A DNA stretch of 64,000 bases from Pseudomonadota bacterium (GTDB lineage Bacteria > Pseudomonadota > Gammaproteobacteria > Burkholderiales > Rhodocyclaceae), in contig JAFEFC010000020.1 of NCBI GenBank assembly GCA_018240785.1, positions 1 to 64,000 on the forward strand, in the 5' to 3' direction. The notes beneath the pieces are model-generated. The model searched no databases. It saw only the letters and a program-made list of their open reading frames with translations, and was not told the origin of the DNA. Shown here piece after piece: positions 39,303 through 47,588 of this stretch. How positions within the stretch are numbered: the stretch's first letter is position 1; each line of letters starts with the position of its first letter. The position numbers and the translations under genes are program-made.

Positions 39303-39728
39303 TTATTTGGCGACCTGGCGCTCGCGCATCTCTTCCAGAGTCTTGCAGTCGATGCACATGGTCGCGGTCGGGCGCGCTTCCAGGCGCTTCAGGCCGATCT
39401 CCACGCCGCAACTGTCGCAGTAGCCATATTCGCCTGCGTCGATGCGACCGAGCGCCTCGTCGATCTTCTTGATCAGCTTGCGCTCGCGGTCGCGGTTGCG
39501 CAGCTCCAGTGCGATGTCGGACTCCTGGCTGGCGCGATCGTTGGGGTCGGCGAACACGGTGGCCTCGTCCTGCATGGTATGCACCGTGCGCTCGATATCC
39601 TCCATCAGCTCGCTCTTGAGCGTGCCCAGGATCTCGCGGAAGTGGGCCATCTGCTTCTCGCTCATGTACTCCTCGCCAGCGGCGGGGACGTACGGCGGGA
39701 ATTGCTTGTGCAGGGTATCTTCAGCCAT
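39303..39728 (-). CDS. dksA: RNA polymerase-binding transcription factor DksA
   Basis: A 141-residue protein that enters the RNA polymerase secondary channel and works with ppGpp to repress rRNA and activate amino-acid promoters. The N-terminal coiled coil carries the tip region DPNDRASQESD with the expected acidic residues, and the zinc finger has four Cys (YCDSCG then MCIDCK). The start at 39728 has a GGAAG site. It lies downstream of the three tRNA genes on the same strand but behind their terminator. Confidence 0.96.
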   Translation of the reverse strand: MAEDTLHKQFPPYVPAAGEEYMSEKQMAHFREILGTLKSELMEDIERTVHTMQDEATVFADPNDRASQESDIALELRNRDRERKLIKKIDEALGRIDAGEYGYCDSCGVEIGLKRLEARPTATMCIDCKTLEEMRERQVAK

Positions 39729-39869
39729 GAATCGACTTCCGTAGGTAGGTGATTGGATCAAGCGGACTTAATAGCAGAATCACGACGCGCCAGCAAGCGA
39801 GCCGTGGACGCTGCGGCGCAGCGCTCCGTTTTCGCGTTCGGCAAGGCGCCGCTGCAGACTGAGTCGCAA

Positions 39870-39896
39870 AAGACAAAAACCGCCACGCAGGCGGTT
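39870..39896 (-). terminator. Terminator after the tRNA cluster
   Basis: On the minus strand AACCGCC-TGCGT-GGCGGTT (39896 to 39878) followed by TTTGTCTTTT. It lies 16 bp after the tRNA-His 3' end. Confidence 0.85.
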
Positions 39897-39911
39897 CTCG
39901 TCATGAAAATC

Positions 39912-39987
39912 TGGGGCGACATACCGGAATCGAACCGGTGACACCTGGAGCCACAATCCAGTGCTCTACCAACTGAGCTAATGCCGC
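39912..39987 (-). tRNA. tRNA-His (anticodon GTG)
   Basis: A complete cloverleaf: acceptor GCGGCAT with ATGTCGC, D-arm GCTC...GAGC, anticodon stem CTGGA/TCCAG around TTGTGGC, T-arm CCGGTTCGATTCCGG and encoded CCA. The base before position 1 is G (39988) and position 73 is C, giving the G-1:C73 pair special to tRNA-His. It is the last gene of the Pro-Arg-His cluster. Confidence 0.97.
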
Positions 39988-40032
39988 CATTACTACCGAA
40001 CTCCGGGAAACCCGTCGTCCAAAAACTCGTCC

Positions 40033-40109
40033 TGGCCTGCCCGGCAGGGATCGAACCTGCAACCCCCAGCTTAGAAGGCTGGTGCTCTATCCAGTTGAGC
40101 TACGGGCAG
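40033..40109 (-). tRNA. tRNA-Arg (anticodon TCT)
   Basis: Seven-pair acceptor CTGCCCG/CGGGCAG with G73 and encoded CCA. The anticodon stem CCAGC/GCTGG encloses CTTCTAA, anticodon TCT, reading AGA and AGG. The T-arm is GCAGGTTCGATCCCTGC. It is the middle gene of the cluster. Confidence 0.97.
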
Positions 40110-40136
40110 ATTCCCGCGGGCAATCGGAGTGTGAGC

Positions 40137-40213
40137 TGGTCGGGGTGGAGGGATTCGAACCCCCGACATCTTGCTCCCAAAGCAAGCGCGCTACCGGACT
40201 GCGCTACACCCCG
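40137..40213 (-). tRNA. tRNA-Pro (anticodon TGG)
   Basis: Acceptor CGGGGTG/CACCCCG with A73 and encoded CCA. The anticodon stem CTTGC/GCAAG encloses TTTGGGA, anticodon TGG. The T-arm is CGGGGGTTCGAATCCCTCC-type. It is the first gene of the cluster, a few bases after the predicted transcription start. Confidence 0.97.
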
Positions 40214-40223
40214 AGAGCCGCGC

Positions 40224-40252
40224 ACTATATAGATCTCCGCCCGGTACGTCAA
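40224..40252 (-). promoter_or_regulatory. Promoter of the tRNA-Pro-Arg-His cluster
   Basis: On the minus strand TTGACG (40252-40247), a 17-bp spacer and TATAGT (40229-40224), 11 bp before tRNA-Pro. The TGA inside TTGACG is the stop codon of the upstream membrane protein gene. Confidence 0.8.
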
Positions 40253-41559
40253 ACATATTTTTCGCCTTCTGCGGCGGCGGCCGGATTCCACCGCCCGCCC
40301 GCCCTTTGCCAGGCCAGAACGATGCGGGCGAGGTTGCCGAGAAGCCAGCCGAATTCGAGCATGACGGCTGCGCCGGCTGCGTAGGACAGCAGCGGCAGGA
40401 ACACCGCGCCCAGCAGCAGGGCCAGTGCGGCGGCGTGAGTGATGAGCTGTCGCCGAACCGGCAGGTCGGGGGACAATTTCTTCACGTTGGGTGCCTTGAT
40501 CCCGGCCTGGGTCAGATGCAGCCAGGCGAGGAAGGGCACGATCTTGTAGAGCATTGCGCTGATGACACCGACGAAGCCGCCATGCAGGATCAGGATGCCG
40601 GCCAGCAAGGACAGGGCGTCTGCTTCGGTGACGAGGGAACCCAGTATTGCGACCGAGCCGGCGATGATCGAGGTCATCGCAAGCCTGAAGGCGAGAAAGG
40701 ATGCATCCGGCGTGCTGCGGCGGGAACGCGCCTGCAGGCGCAAGGTCGTTGCGCCGAAGCCGATCGCCAGCGCGCACAGGAGCCCCGCCAGGGCGATGCC
40801 GGTGCCGTGCAGGGAGGCGATTGCGGCGATCGACCACAAGGCCAGCAGGATCAGTACCGACGGCGCCCAGACGCGCGTCAGGCGTTGAGGGTAGGCGGGG
40901 GTGATCTGGAACATCGGCACGATCACCCAACTGGTTGCAGCCACCAGCATCGCGCCCCAGCCCATCCAGGCCCATCCCGCGTGAAGATTGACCAGCGCAG
41001 GCAGGTCGATCGGCAGGGACAAGCCACGGGCCAGCGTGGTCGCCAGAATGACGCCCAGCGCCGCGGTGACCAGTAGTCCGATGAGCGCGAGGCGCAGGTC
41101 GCGCGGTGTATCGCTGCGACCCCGTGCCGATGGGGCGCGGCGGAAGGCCAGGGCGGCGGCAAGGAGGAAGATGGCCAGGCCGGCCGCGAGGAGCGCTGCA
41201 CCAGCCAGTGTGGCGCCCGGCTGCCCCTGCCACAGTCCCCAGCTCAGACCGACGCTGCCCCCTGCCAGCAGCGGGTGGGTGAGGCGCGCGGTGCGTAGCG
41301 GCGTGAGCAGCGATGCGCCCGCGACGACTGGCAGGATCTGCATCAACGCGCCCAGCATCACCTGCAGCATGCTGCCGGTGGCAACAAGGTGCACCGCGCC
41401 AAGCGCCGCGGGCGACCAGCGCGAACCCAGTGCACTTCCGTCGATCAGCAGCAATGCGCCGGCGGCGATGCCGAAGAGCGGCGCGGTCAGGAAGTAGCGC
41501 AGCGGCACCGAGAACGGCGGCGCGTCCTCATACGACAGGCCGGGGTTGGCACTGCTCAT
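40249..41559 (-). CDS. Twelve-helix membrane protein, NnrS / heme-copper-oxidase-like
   Basis: A 436-residue protein with about twelve transmembrane helices. Conserved-looking His and polar residues sit inside helices: AVHLVATGSMLQVMLGALMQILP, NLHAGWAWMGWGAMLVAATSWVI and ILHGGFVGVISAMLYKIVPFLAWLHL. The spacing recalls NnrS and heme-copper oxidase subunit I-like proteins, but I cannot prove heme binding. It is the third gene of an operon with a hemerythrin and a DUF2249 protein, overlapping the latter by 4 bp. Context suggests a role in nitric oxide or microaerobic metabolism. Its stop codon lies within the promoter of the tRNA cluster. Confidence 0.75.
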   Translation of the reverse strand: MSSANPGLSYEDAPPFSVPLRYFLTAPLFGIAAGALLLIDGSALGSRWSPAALGAVHLVATGSMLQVMLGALMQILPVVAGASLLTPLRTARLTHPLLAGGSVGLSWGLWQGQPGATLAGAALLAAGLAIFLLAAALAFRRAPSARGRSDTPRDLRLALIGLLVTAALGVILATTLARGLSLPIDLPALVNLHAGWAWMGWGAMLVAATSWVIVPMFQITPAYPQRLTRVWAPSVLILLALWSIAAIASLHGTGIALAGLLCALAIGFGATTLRLQARSRRSTPDASFLAFRLAMTSIIAGSVAILGSLVTEADALSLLAGILILHGGFVGVISAMLYKIVPFLAWLHLTQAGIKAPNVKKLSPDLPVRRQLITHAAALALLLGAVFLPLLSYAAGAAVMLEFGWLLGNLARIVLAWQRAGGRWNPAAAAEGEKYV

Positions 41560-41774
41560 GGTCGGGTGATGCGGATCTCGACCACGCCGTCATCGCGAAC
41601 CGTCTCCTCGTGCCGATAGCCGTCGCGGTCGAGGATGCGGAACAGGGGGTAGGGCATGCGATCGATCAATAGCGTCAGCTCGCCACCCGGGGCCAGATCT
41701 GCGACCCCTTCCATTGCGCGTTCGAAAGGCTCCGGCGGCTCCAGGCCGCGTGCATCGACAAGGATTGCGCTCAT
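41556..41774 (-). CDS. DUF2249 small protein
   Basis: A 72-residue protein with the DUF2249 pattern: VDARGLEPPEPFERAME at the start, a central LTLLIDRMPYPLFRILDRDGYRHE and a short beta-strand end VEIRITRP. It is related in fold to SirA/TusA-like proteins and is often encoded beside hemerythrin-domain genes in denitrifiers; no function is proven. Both ends overlap neighbours by 4 bp (ATGA), so translation of all three operon genes is coupled. Confidence 0.85.
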   Translation of the reverse strand: MSAILVDARGLEPPEPFERAMEGVADLAPGGELTLLIDRMPYPLFRILDRDGYRHEETVRDDGVVEIRITRP

Positions 41775-42226
41775 GCCGGCATTTTCCGGCTGATGCGCTG
41801 TCCCAGCGCCTCGGTCAGCGCGTCGCGCTCGGTCGCCAGGCGGGCGTCGCACATCGGATAGAGCATGTTCTCTTCCTTCATGTTGTGCTGCTGCATCATG
41901 ATCAGCAGGGTTTCCGCCTCGCCGGCGAAGTCGTCCGCATCGCGCCGGGCGAGGGCATCCTTGAGGCTGGCGACGATGGAACGCATGTCGGCATGTTCCC
42001 CGCGCATGACCTCGGTGGGGCCATGGGTCATGCCGGTGACGGCTTCGAAGCGCGGAAATAGTTGCTCCTCCTCGGCGCGGAAGTGCGTCTCGAGCGCAGC
42101 GGCGAAGGCATTTACGGCCTTGGCGGCAGCGTCCCAGTCGCGGCGCGCGACGAGGCTCTCGGCGAGGGCGAATTCATGGTCGCAGTCGCGGTGGTCCTGG
42201 GTCATCAGGGAGGAAATCAGGCTCAT
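41771..42226 (-). CDS. Hemerythrin-domain protein
   Basis: A 151-residue four-helix protein with a di-iron ligand pattern: His residues in QDHRDCDHEF, ETHFRAEEEQLFPRFE, RGEHADMRSIV and QQHNMKEENMLYPMCD. Proteins of this type bind oxygen or NO, or act in iron-sulfur cluster repair (RIC/YtfE-like), though RIC proteins usually have an extra N-terminal domain that is absent here. A GGAG site precedes the ATG at 42226. A near-consensus FNR/DNR box lies about 61 bp upstream. It is the first gene of the operon with DUF2249 and a twelve-helix protein. Confidence 0.9.
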   Translation of the reverse strand: MSLISSLMTQDHRDCDHEFALAESLVARRDWDAAAKAVNAFAAALETHFRAEEEQLFPRFEAVTGMTHGPTEVMRGEHADMRSIVASLKDALARRDADDFAGEAETLLIMMQQHNMKEENMLYPMCDARLATERDALTEALGQRISRKMPA

Positions 42227-42280
42227 GTGCAGCTCCGGTCGGGGTGTTGGAGTATTTTCTCCGGGCAATCCCCGGCGGCA

Positions 42281-42294
42281 TTGATACGAGTCAA
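42281..42294. promoter_or_regulatory. FNR/DNR-type box
   Basis: TTGAT-ACGA-GTCAA differs from TTGAT-N4-ATCAA at one base. On the minus strand a candidate -10 AATACT lies at 42256-42251, so the box centre (42287.5) falls about 42 bp before the likely start, the class-II activator position for the hemerythrin operon. Confidence 0.65.
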
Positions 42295-42397
42295 GTCGGC
42301 CCGTGCGGATGCCCGACATGCGTCGTAAATGCAGCTGGCCTGGAAGCCCGACGGGCCGAACGGGCACAATGCAGCTCCCGCAGCGAATCGAGACGGC

Positions 42398-43672
42398 ATG
42401 GCACTTCCACTCCTTCCGCGCGCCGGGCTGAGGATCTTCCTGCCCTTTGCCCTCGGCTATTTCCTGTCCTACCTGCTGCGCACGGTCAATGCCGTGATCT
42501 CTCCGGTGTTGACGGGGGAACTGGGGCTTTCCGCCGCGGATCTCGGCCTGCTCACCAGCACCTATTTCCTCGCCTTCGGGCTGGCGCAGATCCCGGTCGG
42601 TGTTGCGCTCGACCGTCTTGGCCCGCGGCGCGTGGAGGGCACGCTGCTGCTCGTCACCGCGGTCGGCGCGGCCAGCTATGCGCTGGGCGATTCGCTCGCT
42701 GCGCTCGGGCTTGCGCGCGCGCTCATCGGCCTGGGCGTGTCGGCTTGCCTGATGGCGGCCTTGAGCGGATTCGCGCGCTGGTATCCGCGCGAGCGGCAGA
42801 GCTCGATGACCGGTTTCATCATGTCCGCAGGGGCGGTGGGGGCGCTCACGGCCAGCGTGCCGGTGGAGGCGGCGCTGCCGCTGATGGGCTGGCGCGCCGT
42901 ATTCTGGATCGTCGCCGGGGTTGCGCTGGCTGCTTCGGTGCTGATCTTCCGCCTGCTGCCCGACGACGCCGGGCCCGGCGGACGCGAGTCGGCGGGCGAG
43001 GCGCTCAGGCTGGTCGCGGGGATCTACCTGTCGCCGCAGTTCCTGCGCTTCGCCGGGTCGTCGCTGTGCTTCGTCGGCGGCTTCATGGCGCTGCAGAGCC
43101 TGTGGGTGGTGCCCTGGCTGATGAACGTCAATCGACTGGACATCGGCCACGCGGCACGCATTCTGGTGCTGCTCAACCTCGGCATGCTGGGTGGCCAGCT
43201 CTCGATCGGCCTGCTCGGCACCTCGCTTGCGCGCAGGGGAGTGAAGCCGCTCAACCTGATGCAGATCGGCTATTGCCTGGTGCTGCTGGTCGAGCTGCTC
43301 ATCCTGTTCGATGGCGGCCCGCCCGCCGCACTGTGGTTCCTGCTCGGCCTGCTGTCGGCGGTGAATTCGCAGACCTATCTCGCCAGCGCGACACATTTCC
43401 CGCGCACGCTGTTCGGGCGCGTCAGCACGGCGACCAACCTGATGGCCTTCGCGGGTGCGTTCCTCATGCAGTGGGGCATGGGGCTCACGCTGGATGCGCT
43501 CAAGGATGCGGGCTACGCGATGGACACGGCGCTGCGGTGCGTCTTCGCGGGCCTCATTGCGCTGCAGGGGCTGGCGATCCTGCCCTTGTTGCGGGAAGCC
43601 AGGCTATCGTTCCGGCGCAGCGGCGAGAGCCCGGTGCCCGCCGCGAGCCGCCGTGATCCGCGCGACGGTTGA
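42398..43672 (+). CDS. MFS transporter
   Basis: A 424-residue major facilitator with about twelve helices. It has FLPFALGYFLSYLLRTVNAVISP at helix 1, LDRLGPRRVEG in the loop 2-3 motif A position, and GFARWYPRERQSSMTGFIMSAGAVGALTA around helices 4-5. The pattern resembles nitrate/nitrite, hexuronate or other organic-anion permeases; the substrate is not clear. The ATG at 42398 fits the helix 1 position better than an in-frame one at 42329. It is divergent from the hemerythrin operon, and the FNR box is 104 bp from its start. Confidence 0.88.
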   Translation: MALPLLPRAGLRIFLPFALGYFLSYLLRTVNAVISPVLTGELGLSAADLGLLTSTYFLAFGLAQIPVGVALDRLGPRRVEGTLLLVTAVGAASYALGDSLAALGLARALIGLGVSACLMAALSGFARWYPRERQSSMTGFIMSAGAVGALTASVPVEAALPLMGWRAVFWIVAGVALAASVLIFRLLPDDAGPGGRESAGEALRLVAGIYLSPQFLRFAGSSLCFVGGFMALQSLWVVPWLMNVNRLDIGHAARILVLLNLGMLGGQLSIGLLGTSLARRGVKPLNLMQIGYCLVLLVELLILFDGGPPAALWFLLGLLSAVNSQTYLASATHFPRTLFGRVSTATNLMAFAGAFLMQWGMGLTLDALKDAGYAMDTALRCVFAGLIALQGLAILPLLREARLSFRRSGESPVPAASRRDPRDG

Positions 43673-43925
43673 GGGCGCGCCGTTCGCGCCTGCGCGGCCC
43701 CGGCGCGGCCCAGGACCGATAGAATCGCGCGCTTTGCGACGGTCGATCGCGTCGGCGAGCGAACCGGGCGTCGCAAGCGGATGCCGCCCTGCACCCCGGA
43801 CAGGTACCGGCAGTTGCGAAAGCGGCGCAAAATATGCCCCGCGTCGCGTCAGGGCGGTGGCTGCCGTCCGTCCAGGGCGCGCAGGCATGAAACAATGAAA
43901 AAGAGCGAGACCAGGGAGTGCCTTC

Positions 43926-46900
43926 ATGACTGAAACCACCACCAGTGCGGCTGCGCCGAGCGCCCTGCGACGCTATGCACGCGCCGCGAAGTGGGTGGCG
44001 GGCGTGCTCGTCGCCGTGGCCGCGATCGGCTTCGGCGTGGTGCCGCCTGTAGCGAAACACTATGCGACGAAGATTGCCAGCGACGTGCTCGGGCGCGTGG
44101 TGAGCGTGGACGCGGTGCGCGTCAACCCCTTCGCATTGACGGCGGAACTGCACGGCGTACGCGTGATGGAAGCGGACGGCAGCACCGAGGCCCTGGGTTT
44201 CGACATGCTGCGCGTCAACGGCGAGCTGGAGTCCCTCGTCCGCGGTGGCGTCGTACTGCACGAGGTGTCGCTCGACGGGCCGCGGGTGAACGTGGTGCTG
44301 CAGGACGGTGGGCGGAGCAACTGGCAGGACGTGCTCGACCGCCTCGCGGCGCAGCCGAAGAGCGAATCCAAGGGCCAGACGCTGTTCTCGATCGGCAACA
44401 TCCACGTCGGCAACGGCCGTATCGCCGTCAATGACCAGCCGCGCGGCCTCAAGCACGAACTCAGCGGCATCGAGCTCGGCGTGCCCTTCGTGTCCAACCT
44501 GCCGGTGAAGGTGGATGTCTTCATCGAACCCAAGTTCGCGGCGACGCTCGATGGCGACCCGATCGGGCTGAGCGCGCGCAGCAAGCCGTTCAAGGACACG
44601 CACGAAACCATCCTCGAGCTGGCGCTGAAGGAGTTCGATCTCGCGCCCTGGATGGCGTACCTGCCGTTCGAGCCCAGCTTCCGCCTGCCTTCCGGCCTGC
44701 TCACCACCAACCTGGAACTGGCTTTTGCGCAGCCGCCCGAAGCGGACGCCAAGCCGCTGGTGACGCTGCGCGGACAGGTGCAGGTGGAGAAGCTCGAAGT
44801 GCAGGACAAGACCGGCGCGCCCGCGGTGAAGGTGGCCGAGTTCGGACTGGAGCTTGCCGACGTCGAGCCCTTCGCCAACAAGTGGCATTTCACCCGCCTC
44901 CGCCTGCACCAGCCGGAAATCGATCTCGTGCGGCTCAAGGATGGCGGCATCAACCTGGCGACGCTGGCGCCGCCGCCGTCCAAGGACCCTGCCCAGAACG
45001 CGCCGCAGGCCGATGAGGCCAAGCCGTCGCAGCCCGACTTCCTGCTGGCCGATGCGCGCATCCGCGAAGGCGTGGTGCGGCTCGAGGACCGCTCGCTGGC
45101 CGACCCTTTCCGTGCCCGCGTCGAGGCGATCAACCTCGACATGCGCGACCTCGCCAACACCGGCGACATGCCGGCCGAAATCCGGCTCGACTACGTCACC
45201 GACGGCGGCGAGAAGATCACCCACGAGGACAAGCTGAGCCTGGCTCCTTTCGTCTTCGAAGGCGCGGCCACACTGGAAGCGATCAAGCCGGCGCGCTATG
45301 CAGCCTATGCCGCGGCGGCCTTGCCCGGCGGCGAGTTGCGCAGCGGCCAGCTCGACGGCTCGGTGCACTACCGCGTCGCGCTGAGTGCTGACGGCAAGCC
45401 CGACATCAAGGTCGGCAGCGACAACCTTTCACTGCGCGATTTCGCGCTTGCGCTGAAGGGGCAGAAGGAGCCGGCGGTTCGCGTGCCCGAGCTCAACGTC
45501 AACAAGCTCGCGGTCGACGTCGGCGCACGCACCGTGAATCTGGCCGAGCTTGGCGTCAAGGGCGCTTCAGTGTCCGCCGTGCGCCTGAAGGACGGCCGCT
45601 TCGACCTCCTCGGACTCACCGGCGACAAGCCCAAGCCCAGCAGCGAGGGACCGGATTGGGTGGTCAAGGTGGACAAGCTGGCGCTCGAGAACGCTGCCGT
45701 GCGGCTGGAGGATCGCACCGTGGCGAAGCCCGTCGTCCTCGTGGTCGACGGGATCGGGCTGCAGCTCGACAACGTGTCGACCGCCAAGGGGGCGACGACG
45801 CAGCTCAAGCTCGATTCGCACATCAACAAGCGCGGCCGGCTCGGCGCCAGTGGTGCGGTGACGCTGGAGCCCCTGAAGGCCGAGCTGAAGCTCGATCTGC
45901 GCAGCGTCGACCTGTTGCCGCTGCAGCCCTATGTGCTGGAAAAGACCAAGATCGCGATTTCGCGCGGCAACCTCACCACGCGCGGCAGCCTCGACCTGAA
46001 CACGGCGAAGAACGGTAGCCTGCTCGGGCGCTTCAGGGGCGACGTCGGCGTGGCCGACTTCGCTTCGATCGACAAGCTCAATGCCACCGACTTCGTGCGC
46101 TGGCGCGCGCTCGACGTCGGCGGCATCGACCTCAAGCTGCAGCCTTTTGCGCTCGACATCGACAAGGTCGCACTGAACGACTTCTACACCCGCCTGATCC
46201 TCGATGAAAAAGGCCGCCTGAACCTGCGCGAGATCCGCGGTGATGGCAGCGAGGCCGAGCCGGAGGCGAAGGCCGGGAGGCCCGCCGCCGAGGCCCCTGT
46301 GGCGGCTGAAGGGCCGGCGGGCGTCGGTGCGCCGCAGGCGGCCTCGGGCACAGACAGCGGCAAGCGCAGCGCCGAGCTGCCGCCACGCCGCGAACCGCCG
46401 CCGCCGATCCGTGTGGGCCGCATCGACGTCAAGGGCGGCAATGTCGCCTTCAGCGACCGCTTCATCCGTCCGAACTACAACGTCAACCTGACCGGCATGG
46501 CGGGCTCGCTCACCGGCCTTTCGTCCGACCCGACGACGATCGCGAAGCTGGATCTCAGCGGCAAGGTGGACAACGCGGCGCCGGTCAAGGTCGTTGGCGA
46601 GCTCAACCCTTTCCGCCAGGATGCCCACCTGGACATCCTCGCCACGGTAAAGGACTTCGAGCTGACTGGCCTGTCGAGCTACTCGGGCAAGTACGTGGGT
46701 TACGGCATCGCCAAGGGCAAGCTGTCGGCCGAACTCAACTACAAGATCGAGGATCGCAAGCTCACCGCGACCAACCAGATCTTCCTCGACCAGCTCACCT
46801 TCGGTGACAAGGTCGACAGCCCCGATGCGCTGAACCTGCCGGTGCAGCTCGCGGTGTCGCTGCTGAAGAACGCGCGCGGCGAGATCGACCTCCACCTGCC

Positions 46901-47579
46901 GGTCAGCGGCACCCTCGACGACCCCCAGTTCAGCGTCTTCGGCCTCGTCGTCAAGGTGCTGGTGAACCTGATCGGCAAGGCGATCACCGCGCCGTTCGCG
47001 CTGCTCGGTTCGGTCCTCGGAGGCGGCGAGGAGCTCTCCAGCCTCGATCTCGCGCCGGGGCTCGCCCGGCCGGGTGAGGTGCAGCAGCAGAAGCTGAAGA
47101 CGCTGGCGCAGGCGCTCGTCGATCGTCCGGCGCTGCGCCTGGACATTACCGGCAGGGCCGATCCGGCGCGGGACACCGACGACCTGAAGCAGGCGATGCT
47201 GCAGCGCACGGTGCGGGCGCAGAAGCTGAAGGCGATGGTCGGCAAGGGACAGGATGCGCCGTCGGTGGACGACATGCAGATCAGCCCCCAGGAGTATCCC
47301 GAGCTCCTGAAAAAGGCCTACAAGGAGGCCGATTTCAAGAAGCCGCGCAACATGATCGGCCTCACCAAGGACCTGCCGGTGCCTGAGATGGAAGCGCTGA
47401 TGATCGCCAACATCGCCGTCGGCGACGCCGACCTGCGCGCATTGGCCGAGCAGCGCGCGCAGGAAGTGAAGAACTGGCTGACCACCGAAGGCAAGGTACC
47501 TGCCGAGCGTGTCTTCCTGCTCGCGCCCAAGGTCGAGGCGATCGCCGAAGGCGGGCAGGTGCAGTTCGCGCTGCGCTGA
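43926..47579 (+). CDS. DUF748 giant envelope protein (AsmA/TamB-like)
   Basis: A 1217-residue protein. A single N-terminal transmembrane helix (about residues 22-42) anchors a long periplasmic region of repeated beta-rich modules such as VSLDGPRVNVVLQDGGRSNW, LRLHQPEIDLVRLKDGGIN and IDVKGGNVAFSDRFIRP. The last about 180 residues (QQQKLKTLAQALVDRPALRL, DITGRADPARD) resemble an OmpA-like end. DUF748 proteins are AsmA-like and are thought to handle lipid or outer-membrane traffic, but this is inferred. A Pro/Ala-rich linker lies at about 775-825. It stands alone, convergent with the next gene. Confidence 0.88.
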   Translation: MTETTTSAAAPSALRRYARAAKWVAGVLVAVAAIGFGVVPPVAKHYATKIASDVLGRVVSVDAVRVNPFALTAELHGVRVMEADGSTEALGFDMLRVNGELESLVRGGVVLHEVSLDGPRVNVVLQDGGRSNWQDVLDRLAAQPKSESKGQTLFSIGNIHVGNGRIAVNDQPRGLKHELSGIELGVPFVSNLPVKVDVFIEPKFAATLDGDPIGLSARSKPFKDTHETILELALKEFDLAPWMAYLPFEPSFRLPSGLLTTNLELAFAQPPEADAKPLVTLRGQVQVEKLEVQDKTGAPAVKVAEFGLELADVEPFANKWHFTRLRLHQPEIDLVRLKDGGINLATLAPPPSKDPAQNAPQADEAKPSQPDFLLADARIREGVVRLEDRSLADPFRARVEAINLDMRDLANTGDMPAEIRLDYVTDGGEKITHEDKLSLAPFVFEGAATLEAIKPARYAAYAAAALPGGELRSGQLDGSVHYRVALSADGKPDIKVGSDNLSLRDFALALKGQKEPAVRVPELNVNKLAVDVGARTVNLAELGVKGASVSAVRLKDGRFDLLGLTGDKPKPSSEGPDWVVKVDKLALENAAVRLEDRTVAKPVVLVVDGIGLQLDNVSTAKGATTQLKLDSHINKRGRLGASGAVTLEPLKAELKLDLRSVDLLPLQPYVLEKTKIAISRGNLTTRGSLDLNTAKNGSLLGRFRGDVGVADFASIDKLNATDFVRWRALDVGGIDLKLQPFALDIDKVALNDFYTRLILDEKGRLNLREIRGDGSEAEPEAKAGRPAAEAPVAAEGPAGVGAPQAASGTDSGKRSAELPPRREPPPPIRVGRIDVKGGNVAFSDRFIRPNYNVNLTGMAGSLTGLSSDPTTIAKLDLSGKVDNAAPVKVVGELNPFRQDAHLDILATVKDFELTGLSSYSGKYVGYGIAKGKLSAELNYKIEDRKLTATNQIFLDQLTFGDKVDSPDALNLPVQLAVSLLKNARGEIDLHLPVSGTLDDPQFSVFGLVVKVLVNLIGKAITAPFALLGSVLGGGEELSSLDLAPGLARPGEVQQQKLKTLAQALVDRPALRLDITGRADPARDTDDLKQAMLQRTVRAQKLKAMVGKGQDAPSVDDMQISPQEYPELLKKAYKEADFKKPRNMIGLTKDLPVPEMEALMIANIAVGDADLRALAEQRAQEVKNWLTTEGKVPAERVFLLAPKVEAIAEGGQVQFALR

Positions 47580-47588
47580 GCGCGGGGC

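Noticed and set aside
36865-39411. An 848-codon minus-strand frame opposite pnp.
   Set aside because: It crosses the pnp/dksA terminator and rpsO terminator and is a shadow of pnp.
39912-40213. tRNA cluster as a possible integration hotspot.
   Set aside because: No integrase, no direct repeat of a tRNA 3' end and ordinary genes on both sides.
41771-43396. A 541-codon extension upstream of the hemerythrin gene on the minus strand.
   Set aside because: It overlaps the MFS gene and the FNR box; the ATG at 42226 with GGAG gives a normal hemerythrin protein.
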